Source: Carnimonas bestiolae (GTDB lineage: Bacteria; Pseudomonadota; Gammaproteobacteria; Pseudomonadales; Halomonadaceae). From it: a DNA stretch of 64,000 bases. The translations under genes were made by a program, and so were the position numbers. The stretch is taken from assembly GCF_051251125.1 (NCBI RefSeq), contig NZ_JBPCZL010000001.1. One strand, given 5' to 3'. The notes under the pieces were generated by a model. The model saw nothing but the letters and a program-made list of their open reading frames with translations. It was not told the DNA's origin and ran no database searches. The number at the start of each line of letters is the position of its first letter. The stretch's first letter is position 1. Of this stretch, positions 56,039-64,000 are shown one piece after another.

Positions 56039-56066
56039 AAAACGCCGGAGGCAATGGCCTCCGGCG
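56039..56066 (-). terminator. Intrinsic terminator of the RTX protease gene
   Basis: Perfect 10-bp stem CGCCGGAGGC/GCCTCCGGCG (56043-56066) with AATG loop; on the minus strand it is followed by TTTT. Also ends the PACE transcript region. Confidence 0.8.
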
Positions 56067-56090
56067 CTGCTGCTTAACCTTGCCTAACGA

Positions 56091-57542
56091 TCAAGCAACC
56101 ACGTCGGTGTCGAGATTGACCGCGCCGACAATGTCGATCAAGAACGATGGCGTACCGCTTCCATCGGTGTCGATTCCCAACTCACTCAGATTCTGGCCTT
56201 CGTCGTAGGCAACTGCAGTGTCTCCTACTTGACCAGAGAAGTCGTCAGCGAACGACAGCCCACCCAATGCCTCCGCAACACCCGTCAGATCGATAACGTC
56301 CTCGCCAGAGGTGAAGTCGGTAATCAGATCGGTTGCGCTAGCGGTAGAGTCTTCCGCATCGAGATAGACAAAAGTGTCTGCCCCGCTACCGCCGGTCAGG
56401 GTGTCGGCACCTGCGCCGCCATAGAGAATATCGTTACCGGCACCGCCGCTCAGCTCGTTATCCAGATCGTTGCCGATAATAAGGTCGTTACCGCTGCCAC
56501 CGATAGCGTTATGGATATCAACGTCATCGGCAATCGCGATATTGCCCTTCAAACCGCCCACATCAGAAAAACTCAGCTGATTGAGATTGATCACCTGATT
56601 GTCGGAATAGCCGGAGAAGTCGAAGGTGTTAATACCACCGGCGTCCCACACCGCGAAGATAAGCGGATCGTTGCCATCTTCAGCGCTATAGAAGTCGCGA
56701 TCGGCGTTGGAGTTGAAACCATAGGTAGTGTCACCGGTACGGGTGTCTTCGTTGGCACCGTACAGACGCTGAATCGCCGCGATATCGTCAAGCATCGGAG
56801 CCGCCGGCGAGAACCCCTTGTGGTCAGCCCCGGTTTCGCCTTCGCTCCAGTAGCTCATCAGTGAATACTGACGCGAATCTTCGACGTAATCAGAGTCAGC
56901 ATACGAAGGGCTGCCCTCTCCCGCGTTGTAGTCACCGGGATGGCTGAGGCCGAGCGCGTGGCCGATTTCATGAGTCAGGGTTTCGCGCCCGTAATTCCAA
57001 AGCGAGGGATGGACGTTGTAGTCCTGGAAAAGCTCCTGATTGACCCACACCTGGCTGGATATCTCACGCCCGGTCAGGTCGGTACCGATGGAATCACCCG
57101 GGCCGGTCGGCAGGAAAGCGTAAGCAGATGATGCCGAGCCATACTGGACAAAGTTGCCGAAGTTGATATCCGCGCTTTTGTCGTTCGGACTGACTTCTTC
57201 AAAGGTAATATTAGCGACATCTGCCCACGACTGTAAGGACAGGCGCGCCTGATGCTGCTGATTCTGATCGAAGCCGCTCAGATTGCGGTCACCGGCGGCG
57301 TTGACTGGTACGCCCGACCAATCAGGGAACGAATAGGTTACCTCGACAGGCCGCCCAAGCACGCCAGAACCATTTAACGTTTGGTCTTCACGACCAATAT
57401 GAGCGCCTGCTTCCTCATTATCGAAAGAGGGTAAACCGGAGTCGCTGTTACCGCCGCGGAAGTCTCGCGTCAAAACATCGAGCACGTCATTTGCATCCGA
57501 CGATAGTGCCGAATCGTACTCGTGGGGTTTTCGTGTTGCCAT
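56091..57542 (-). CDS. Serralysin-type RTX metalloprotease (M10B)
   Basis: 483 residues without a Sec signal. Zinc site HEIGHALGLSH (191-201; His191, His195, Glu192, His201) and the Met-turn SLMSYW (227-232, Met229 and Tyr231) are complete. Calcium-binding RTX nonapeptides run from about 350 to 400 (GGSGNDLI, GGAGNDIL, GGAGADTL, GGSGADTF). It ends LDTDVVA, matching the Asp plus hydrophobic residues of type-I secretion signals. The N-terminal propeptide is short (about 15-30). No inhibitor gene or ABC/MFP/TolC exporter is in the window. An extracellular protease by family. Confidence 0.94.
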   Translation of the reverse strand: MATRKPHEYDSALSSDANDVLDVLTRDFRGGNSDSGLPSFDNEEAGAHIGREDQTLNGSGVLGRPVEVTYSFPDWSGVPVNAAGDRNLSGFDQNQQHQARLSLQSWADVANITFEEVSPNDKSADINFGNFVQYGSASSAYAFLPTGPGDSIGTDLTGREISSQVWVNQELFQDYNVHPSLWNYGRETLTHEIGHALGLSHPGDYNAGEGSPSYADSDYVEDSRQYSLMSYWSEGETGADHKGFSPAAPMLDDIAAIQRLYGANEDTRTGDTTYGFNSNADRDFYSAEDGNDPLIFAVWDAGGINTFDFSGYSDNQVINLNQLSFSDVGGLKGNIAIADDVDIHNAIGGSGNDLIIGNDLDNELSGGAGNDILYGGAGADTLTGGSGADTFVYLDAEDSTASATDLITDFTSGEDVIDLTGVAEALGGLSFADDFSGQVGDTAVAYDEGQNLSELGIDTDGSGTPSFLIDIVGAVNLDTDVVA

Positions 57543-57834
57543 GTGACGTCTCCTAACAATTATTCGTTATGGTTGTGATCGTAGGTTCTGCATCAATATG
57601 GAACTGCACCTTTAACCCTAGCAGCCGTCATCGAAATGTCATCCTTTCAAGGCGCGTTATTAAGAATTTCTTATCATTTAGCTTCCTTTTGGCTCTCAAT
57701 CGCCTGAATTTGAAGCGAAAAAACAAATACCCAATTTCATAATTCAGATTGAAACCAGAGTTTCAGTGCTTCACGCGCGCCAAACACCGCCGCAGCCGCG
57801 CCATGAATCACTACGGTCTGAGCCAATGCCCACG
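57543..57834. other. Gene-free region upstream of the protease gene
   Basis: No gene seen. AT-rich near 57655-57740 and presumably carries the protease promoter. Includes a weak TTATCATTTAGC-like stretch; nothing specific is called. Confidence 0.4.
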
Positions 57835-57856
57835 AAAAAGGGCGCCGAAGCGCCCT
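57835..57856 (-). terminator. Intrinsic terminator of the gltBD operon
   Basis: On the minus strand AGGGCGC-TTCG-GCGCCCT followed by TTTTT, a stable UUCG tetraloop hairpin, 84 nt after the gltD stop. Confidence 0.9.
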
Positions 57857-57939
57857 GAGTCATAAAGCCAGAAGTGCCGCTAACGAAAGGCGCAAACAGC
57901 GTTCGGTGCTGCTCGACCTCGTTGGCTGATTGGACGTTT

Positions 57940-59382
57940 TTAAACGCCCAGATAATCCAGAATGCCTTCAGCGGCCTTGCGACCTTCGTAAACGGCCGTC
58001 ACCACCAGGTCGGAACCGCGCACCATATCGCCGCCGGCAAAGATTTTCTCGTTGCTGGTCTGGAAGGCGAAATGCAGGTCGCGTTTCAGATCGTGCTCAG
58101 CGGCCACCACGCGCCCGCGCGCATCAATTTCAACGCTGTGGTCGTTAAACCAGTCGACCTCGCTGGGCTCGAAACCGAAGGCCACCACAACAGCATCGGC
58201 ATCGACGACTTCTTCCGAGCCCGGGACTACCTCTGCGCGACGACGCCCGTTGCTATCCGGCTCGCCCATTTGGGTGGTCGCCAGTTTGACGCCACGCACC
58301 CGCCCCTGCTCGTCGCCGATCACTTCGATAGGCTGGCGATTGAACAGAAACTCAACCCCTTCCTCGCGCGCGTTTTTCACTTCGCGACGCGATCCGGGCA
58401 TATTGGCTTCATCACGCCGGTAGGCACACATAACGCTGTGCGCGCCCTGCCGAATCGCCGTGCGGTTGCAATCCATCGCGGTATCACCGCCGCCCAACAC
58501 TACCACTCGCTTACCTTGCATCGAGACATAGCCCTCTTCCGAGGTGTCGAAACCAAGGTTGTGGTTGATATTGGAGATCAGGTAATCGAGCGCTTTATGC
58601 ACGCCATGCAACTGCTCGCCGGGGAAGCCACCTTCCATATATTTGTAGGTGCCCATGCCCATGAACACTGCGTCGTATTCAGCGATCAGTTCATGCATGT
58701 GGATGTCGCGGCCTATCTCGGTATTAAGGCGAAATTCGACGCCCATCTCCTCGAGCACCTTGCGACGCCGACGAATCACCTGCTTTTCAAGCTTGAATTC
58801 AGGGATACCGAAGGTGAGCAGGCCGCCAATTTCCGGATAGCGATCAAACACCACAGGCGCAACGCCGTTGCGCACCAGCACATCAGCGCAGCCAATACCC
58901 GCGGGCCCAGCCCCGATGACCGCGACACGCTTACCGGTCGGCACCACTTTCGACATGTCGGGGCGCCAGCCCAGCGCGAAGGCGGTGTCGGTGATGTATT
59001 TCTCTACCGAACCAATGGTTACCGCACCAAAGCCGTCGTTAAGCGTGCAGTCGCCCTCGCACAGCCGGTCCTGCGGACACACGCGGCCGCACACTTCAGG
59101 CAGCGAGTTGGTCTGATGCGACAGCTCAGCCGCTTCCAGAATCTGCCCTTCCGAGACCAGCTTCAGCCAGTCGGGAATATAGTTGTGAACCGGACACTTC
59201 CACTCGCAGTAAGGGTTACCACACGCCAAACAGCGATGCGCCTGAGAGGCCGCTTCATTCGCGCGGAAAGGCGCGTAAATTTCACTGAACTCGCGCGCGC
59301 GCGTGCGGGCGTCCTTCTTCTCGGGATCACGCCGTCCGACGTCGAGAAATTGAAAATTGTTCGCTAAACGTTGTTGCGCCAT
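57940..59382 (-). CDS. gltD: Glutamate synthase [NADPH] small subunit
   Basis: 480 residues from ATG 59382 (GGGAG 8 nt upstream). Supplies electrons from NADPH through FAD and [4Fe-4S] clusters to GltB. N-terminal cysteine clusters HRCLACGNPYCEWKCPVHNY (key CxxCxxxxCxxxC) and CGRVCPQDRLCEGDC, FAD motif VIGAGPAGIGCAD, NADP motif VLGGGDTAMDC and final FAGGDMVRG are present. Second gene of the operon, 92 nt behind gltB. Confidence 0.96.
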   Translation of the reverse strand: MAQQRLANNFQFLDVGRRDPEKKDARTRAREFSEIYAPFRANEAASQAHRCLACGNPYCEWKCPVHNYIPDWLKLVSEGQILEAAELSHQTNSLPEVCGRVCPQDRLCEGDCTLNDGFGAVTIGSVEKYITDTAFALGWRPDMSKVVPTGKRVAVIGAGPAGIGCADVLVRNGVAPVVFDRYPEIGGLLTFGIPEFKLEKQVIRRRRKVLEEMGVEFRLNTEIGRDIHMHELIAEYDAVFMGMGTYKYMEGGFPGEQLHGVHKALDYLISNINHNLGFDTSEEGYVSMQGKRVVVLGGGDTAMDCNRTAIRQGAHSVMCAYRRDEANMPGSRREVKNAREEGVEFLFNRQPIEVIGDEQGRVRGVKLATTQMGEPDSNGRRRAEVVPGSEEVVDADAVVVAFGFEPSEVDWFNDHSVEIDARGRVVAAEHDLKRDLHFAFQTSNEKIFAGGDMVRGSDLVVTAVYEGRKAAEGILDYLGV

Positions 59383-59474
59383 GGGATGTCTCTCCCTTGT
59401 CAATCTGCCCCTCGCGGACAGACCTCACCAATTCGGTTGGGCGCGCTACCCCGCGCCCGTGATGTATTGCAGCG

Positions 59475-62400
59475 CTACGCGGCGCTGCGACTAGGAAGTC
59501 TTAGCAGCGACTTGAGACTGGATGCCTTGGGTTTGACCAGCCAGAAGTTGCGCAGGAAGTCATTGAACTCAGCGAGAATGTGCTGCCCCCACTCGGAGCC
59601 GGTTTCCTCGACGTATTCCTGAATCACTTCACGCAGATGGCGGCGGTGCGCTTCCATTTCCTCGGTATTGATACGGCAGATTTCGACCAGCTCATGGTTG
59701 TAGCGATCGACAAACCCGCGATCCTCGTCGAGCACATAGGCGAAGCCGCCGGTCATGCCTGCGCCGAAGTTCACGCCGGTACGGCCCAATACACACACCA
59801 CGCCGCCGGTCATGTATTCACAGCCGTGATCACCTACGCCTTCAACTACCGCGTGCGCGCCCGAGTTGCGCACCGCGAAGCGTTCGCCCGCCTGACCGAC
59901 GGCGAACAACTTGCCGCCAGTGGCGCCGTACAAACAGGTGTTGCCGATAATGGCACTTTCCTGCGTGACGCAGCGGCTGCCAGCCGCCGGTTTGATCACC
60001 AACTTGCCGCCGTTCATGCCTTTCCCGACATAGTCGTTGGCGTCGCCCTGCAGGTACATTTCCAGGCCAACCGCGTTCCACACGCCAAAACTTTGCCCAG
60101 CGATACCGTCAAGATGCACCTTGAGCGGCTGACGCAAGCCTTGTTCGCCGTAGCGTGAGGCGATTTCACCGGAAATGCGCGCGCCCACCGAGCGGTCACA
60201 GTTATTGATACTGAAGCTGAACTCGCCGCCTTCCCCACTTTCGATAGCGCCGCGCATGGCGTCGAGCATCTCAGCGTTTTTGGCACCGGGGTCGTGCGGC
60301 TGGTTGCGGTGCTGGGTGCAGTACTGGGGCGCATTAGCGGGAATATGGTCGTTGTGCAGCAGCCGGCTGAGATCGAGCTGCCCATGAGCAGGCGTTTCGC
60401 CCTCGATTTGCTCCAGCAGATCGGTGCGACCAATCAGCTCAGCCAGGGTGGGCACGCCCAGCGATGCCAGCAGTTCGCGCACTTCTTCGGCAATAAAGCG
60501 GAAGTAGTGCTTGACCATTTCGACGGTGCCACGGAAGTGCTCTTCACGCAGTCGCTCATCCTGGGTTGCGACGCCGGTAGCGCAGTTGTTGAGGTGACAG
60601 ATTTTCAGGTACTTGCACCCCAATGCGACCATCGGCGCGGTGCCAAAGCCAAAGCTTTCCGCGCCCAGAATCGCCGCCTTGATGACATCGAGCCCGGTTT
60701 TCAGACCGCCATCGGTCTGAAGTCTGATCTTGTGCCGCAAACCATTGATGCGCAGCGACTGATGCACTTCGGGAAGCCCCAACTCCCACGGCGATCCAGC
60801 GTGTTTGATCGAGGTCAGCGGGCTGGCAGCGGTACCGCCGTCGTAGCCTGATACCGTGATCAGGTCGGCATAGGCTTTGCCAACCCCAGCAGCGATAGTG
60901 CCGATACCGGGCTCGGACACCAGCTTCACCGATACCTGCGCAGATGGGTTAACCTGCTTCAGATCGAAAATCAGCTGGGCTAAATCCTCGATTGAATAGA
61001 TATCGTGGTGCGGCGGCGGTGAAATCAGGGTGACGCCCGGCACCGCGTAACGCAGCCGCGCAATCAGGCCGTTTACCTTGGTGCCCGGCAACTGCCCGCC
61101 TTCACCCGGTTTGGCCCCTTGGGCAACCTTGATCTGAATAACTTCGGCGCTGGCCAGGTAGGCCGGCGTAACGCCAAAGCGCCCTGACGCTACCTGCTTG
61201 ATTTTTGAATTCTGAATCGAGCCATAGCGCTGCGGATCTTCGCCGCCTTCACCGGAGTTCGAACGACCGCCGGTTTCGTTCATTGCTTGCGCAAGGCTGG
61301 CGTGCGCTTCCGGCGACAACGCGCCAAGCGACATACCAGCACTATCGAAGCGCGGCAGCAGTGCCTCGATCGGCTCGACTTCCTCGAGCGCAATCGGTTG
61401 GAGATCCTTTTTAAGCGTCAGCAGATCGCGGATGGTAGCCACCGGACGCTCGTTCACCAGCCGCGCGAACGCTTTCCACTGCTGGTAGTCGCCGTTTTGT
61501 ACCGCCAGTTGGAGTGTTTTCACCACGTCGGGGTTATAGGCGTGGTATTCGGCGCCGTGCACATACTTGAGCAGACCGCCATGACGAATGCCTTTGCGCT
61601 TGATATGGGCTTCGCGGCTGAGCATCTGTTGCTGCAACTGCAGCTCTGCAAAGCCAATCCCGCCCACTCGCGACGCCATGGCGGGGAAGCACAGTTCGAT
61701 CACCTCATCGCCCAGACCGACACCTTCAAACAGCAGCGAGCCGCGATAGGAAGCAACATGCGAGATGCCCATCTTGGAGATGATCTTAAGCAGCCCTTTT
61801 TGCAGCCCCTTACGGAAATTCTCGCGCAGTTCGGCCGGATCGCCCTGCAAGTCGCCGCTCTGATGCATTTCGTGCATCACCTGATATGACAGCCACGGAT
61901 ATACCGCCGTTGCGCCTGCACCAAACAGCACTGCCATCTGATGGGAATCACGCGCAAAGCCGGTCGCGACAATCAGGTTGACGTTGGGGCGCAGCGCTAG
62001 CTTACCGAGGTGTGCGTGCACCGCTCCCACTGCCAGCGCAGCATGGATGGGCAACTGACCTTCGCCAAGCTCGGCATCGCTTAATACCAGAATAACCTTG
62101 CCATCACGCGCGGCCTGTTCGGCCTGCTGACATAACGCTTCGATCGCGCCACGCAGCCCGGTTTGCTCCGGGTCATAGCTCATCGACAGCGCCGCACTGG
62201 CGAATGCCGGATCTTCAAGCGACGTCAGCGCGCTAAACTTGCGCGGCGACAAAATCGGTGTAGTGAGAATCAAGCGGTGCGCGTGATCGGGTGTGGCTGT
62301 AAATAGATTGCGCTCAGCCCCCAAGCACGTTTCCAACGACATCACGATCGACTCACGCAGCGGGTCGATAGGTGGGTTGGTTACCTGGGCAAATTTCTGC

Positions 62401-63926
62401 CGGAAATAGTCGGTAAGCAGCCGTGGCTGGCGCGACAAAACTGCCATCGGCGTGTCATCGCCCATCGAGCCGACCGCTTCCTGACCAAACTCAGCTAGTG
62501 GTTTGAGGGTTTGATCGCGCTCTTCGAAGCTCACCAAGAAGGTTTTCTGATAGGCCAGCAGTTCTTCACGCGGAATCGGCTCGAACGGTGCCAATTCGGT
62601 CAGAGCGGACTCAAGATAGTGAGCGTTATCGCGCAGCCAGCGTTTGAACGGCCATTCGGATTTCAGCCGGTTGCTGACGTCATCGGTGTGCAGCACTTCG
62701 CCGGTGTGGGTATCCACCGCCAATATCTGGCCCGGCCCTACCCTGCCTTTGGCGACCACCAGCTCAGGAGCGACCGGATTAACGCCGACTTCCGATGCCA
62801 GGGTGATAAAGCCACGCTCGTCGATAACCCAACGCGCGGGACGCAGCCCGTTGCGGTCAAGCGTACAGATAGCGTGACGCCCGTCAGTGATGACGATACC
62901 CGCCGGCCCGTCCCAGGCTTCCATGTGCATCGAGTTGAATTCATAGAATGCTCGCAAATCGGCATCCATGGTCTGCATGTTTTGCCATGCAGGCGGCACC
63001 ATCAGACGGATAGCGCGATGCAGCTCCATGCCGCCGGTTAGCAGCACCTCGAGCATGTTGTCCATGCTCGATGAGTCTGAACCTTTGGTGCTGACGATTT
63101 GCTCAAGCTCACCCAGCTCGGGCAGCAGTTCGCTTTGAAAACGCTTGCGACGCGCATTCGCCCAGCTACGGTTCGCTTCGATGGTGTTGATTTCGCCGTT
63201 GTGAGCAAGAAAACGGAACGGCTGTGCAAGCTCCCAACGCGGCGCAGTATTGGTAGAAAAGCGCTGGTGAAATACGCAGATGGATGCTTCCATGCGCGCA
63301 TCGTTGAGATCGCGATAGAAGGTAGGCAGGTCAGCCGGCATCATCAGCCCTTTATAGGAGATGACCTTGGGCGACAGCGAGCAGACATAAAACTCTTCGT
63401 CGTCGGCCAACTGCTGCTCGGCAAGACGGCGCGCCATGAATAGATCAACCGCAAACAGCTGATCGCTTTCGCGTCCTTCAGCGGGGCCTACAAACAGATG
63501 GCGGATGCGCGGCAGGCAAGCCAGTGCGATGGGGCCACACACGCTGGCATCGATATCGACGTCGCGCCAGCCGTGAAGGATTAGCCCACGCTTCTCAAGC
63601 TCGCGTTCAAATACCTCGCGGGCGTGGTTTTCGCGCGCATCGTCGTCGCTGAAAAACAGGCTGCCCACAGCAAACTGCTCGCCCAGCTCAACACCCAGCG
63701 TTTCACGTGCGATGTCGCGCATGAAGGCTTTAGGCATAGAGAACAACAAGCCACAGCCGTCACCGGTTTTACCATCAGAGTTGATGCCGCCACGGTGGGT
63801 CATACATGCCAGCGAGCCAATTGCTGACTGCAATAGCTCGAAACTTTGCTGCCCTTCCATATGGGCGATCAAGCCAAAGCCACAGTTGTCACGGAAATCA
63901 CTGGGCTGATACAAACCCTCGTTCAT
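59475..63926 (-). CDS. gltB: Glutamate synthase [NADPH] large subunit
   Basis: 1483 residues. Makes two glutamates from glutamine and 2-oxoglutarate. A 14-residue propeptide precedes Cys15 of CGFGLIAHME, the N-terminal nucleophile of the glutaminase domain (to about 430) once processed. A central domain, the FMN-binding synthase barrel (about 840-1230: SGEGGEDPQRYG, AKPGEGGQLPG and SGYDGGTAASP), the [3Fe-4S] cysteine cluster CKYLKICHLNNCATGVATQ (key CHLNNCATG) and the C-terminal beta-helix (GxxG-rich repeats, about 1270-1440) follow. GAGGGG precedes the ATG. Opens the gltBD operon; 74 nt upstream up to the window edge are leader. Confidence 0.97.
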   Translation of the reverse strand: MNEGLYQPSDFRDNCGFGLIAHMEGQQSFELLQSAIGSLACMTHRGGINSDGKTGDGCGLLFSMPKAFMRDIARETLGVELGEQFAVGSLFFSDDDARENHAREVFERELEKRGLILHGWRDVDIDASVCGPIALACLPRIRHLFVGPAEGRESDQLFAVDLFMARRLAEQQLADDEEFYVCSLSPKVISYKGLMMPADLPTFYRDLNDARMEASICVFHQRFSTNTAPRWELAQPFRFLAHNGEINTIEANRSWANARRKRFQSELLPELGELEQIVSTKGSDSSSMDNMLEVLLTGGMELHRAIRLMVPPAWQNMQTMDADLRAFYEFNSMHMEAWDGPAGIVITDGRHAICTLDRNGLRPARWVIDERGFITLASEVGVNPVAPELVVAKGRVGPGQILAVDTHTGEVLHTDDVSNRLKSEWPFKRWLRDNAHYLESALTELAPFEPIPREELLAYQKTFLVSFEERDQTLKPLAEFGQEAVGSMGDDTPMAVLSRQPRLLTDYFRQKFAQVTNPPIDPLRESIVMSLETCLGAERNLFTATPDHAHRLILTTPILSPRKFSALTSLEDPAFASAALSMSYDPEQTGLRGAIEALCQQAEQAARDGKVILVLSDAELGEGQLPIHAALAVGAVHAHLGKLALRPNVNLIVATGFARDSHQMAVLFGAGATAVYPWLSYQVMHEMHQSGDLQGDPAELRENFRKGLQKGLLKIISKMGISHVASYRGSLLFEGVGLGDEVIELCFPAMASRVGGIGFAELQLQQQMLSREAHIKRKGIRHGGLLKYVHGAEYHAYNPDVVKTLQLAVQNGDYQQWKAFARLVNERPVATIRDLLTLKKDLQPIALEEVEPIEALLPRFDSAGMSLGALSPEAHASLAQAMNETGGRSNSGEGGEDPQRYGSIQNSKIKQVASGRFGVTPAYLASAEVIQIKVAQGAKPGEGGQLPGTKVNGLIARLRYAVPGVTLISPPPHHDIYSIEDLAQLIFDLKQVNPSAQVSVKLVSEPGIGTIAAGVGKAYADLITVSGYDGGTAASPLTSIKHAGSPWELGLPEVHQSLRINGLRHKIRLQTDGGLKTGLDVIKAAILGAESFGFGTAPMVALGCKYLKICHLNNCATGVATQDERLREEHFRGTVEMVKHYFRFIAEEVRELLASLGVPTLAELIGRTDLLEQIEGETPAHGQLDLSRLLHNDHIPANAPQYCTQHRNQPHDPGAKNAEMLDAMRGAIESGEGGEFSFSINNCDRSVGARISGEIASRYGEQGLRQPLKVHLDGIAGQSFGVWNAVGLEMYLQGDANDYVGKGMNGGKLVIKPAAGSRCVTQESAIIGNTCLYGATGGKLFAVGQAGERFAVRNSGAHAVVEGVGDHGCEYMTGGVVCVLGRTGVNFGAGMTGGFAYVLDEDRGFVDRYNHELVEICRINTEEMEAHRRHLREVIQEYVEETGSEWGQHILAEFNDFLRNFWLVKPKASSLKSLLRLPSRSAA

Positions 63927-64000
63927 GAAACGCCCCTCGAGATACTTGTCACCGAAATCAAACGAGAGTATTTTTATTGGTTTTCTCTCAAAACCGTGAA

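Noticed and set aside
57874..59367. 497-codon plus-strand frame
   Set aside because: It is antisense to gltD, which has full motifs; such long mirror frames are common in GC-rich coding DNA and this one matches no family.

Overview
ORGANISM. The window reads as chromosomal DNA of a gammaproteobacterium, most likely a member of the Halomonadaceae or a close Oceanospirillales relative. This is inferred from gene content: FabV enoyl-ACP reductase, a HexR/Zwf/GAPDH/Glk sugar-catabolism set, two MscS-type osmotic channels, a salt-induced DUF481 outer-membrane protein, a PACE efflux pump and GltBD. Base composition is moderately GC-rich and even, apart from AT-rich promoter regions near 43.6-43.8 and 52.7-52.9 kb. 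No rRNA, tRNA, CRISPR, prophage or transposase gene was seen. Genes are densely packed on both strands, and many convergent pairs are closed by clear intrinsic terminators. LAYOUT. 1-9.6 kb: an unrecognised two-helix membrane protein cut by the left edge, the RNA helicase RhlE behind a structured leader, FabV, a YbiO-like channel, glutathione peroxidase, a Nudix hydrolase, a DUF883 membrane protein and an aldo/keto reductase. 9.9-12.4 kb: a divergent pair, a YncE-like beta-propeller and an IroE-like esterase, around a possible Fur site. 12.5-21.4 kb: a YfcG-type GST, an acyltransferase-3, a GNAT/nitrilase fusion, a complete basic/polar amino-acid ABC transporter, and a GATase-like protein divergent from an HxlR regulator. 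21.4-32.5 kb: central sugar metabolism (DUF305 protein, fructokinase, GAPDH, glucokinase, hexose-6-phosphate mutarotase, aldo/keto reductase, G6P dehydrogenase, HexR, a GalP-type sugar symporter). 32.8-36.3 kb: a family-2 glycosyltransferase, a repeat island, and a SulP transporter/DsbA-like pair. 36.5-46 kb: a small secreted protein, a HAD phosphatase, a DUF2076 protein, an MFS exporter, a DUF481 porin-like protein, an SDR, IlvE, a FadL-type porin and ChaC. 46-50 kb: AhpC/AhpF and a YbdG-like channel. 50-56 kb: a DszC-like flavoprotein, a PEP-mutase/oxaloacetate-decarboxylase family enzyme, an alanine/Na+ symporter, and a LysR/PACE pair. 56-64 kb: an RTX metalloprotease and the gltB-gltD operon. 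HOW THEY FIT. Glk, the mutarotase, Zwf, GAPDH, the fructokinase and the sugar symporter form a functional hexose uptake and oxidation set around HexR; a TAAATTTAC core recurs in the gap/glk and zwf/hexR divergent promoters. Oxidative-stress genes (gpx, yfcG, ahpCF, chaC) and osmotic genes (ybiO, ybdG, DUF481) fit a halophile lifestyle. THE ODD PART. The most unusual stretch is 33541-34250: an array of 51-bp repeats with palindromic cores, a spacer of about 300 bp packed with perfect hairpins, then a second array of the same repeat in inverted orientation, with the outermost copies on both sides decayed. No known element type explains it. Two further non-coding candidates are a small RNA at about 27926-28040 and a terminator-like hairpin directly before ilvE.
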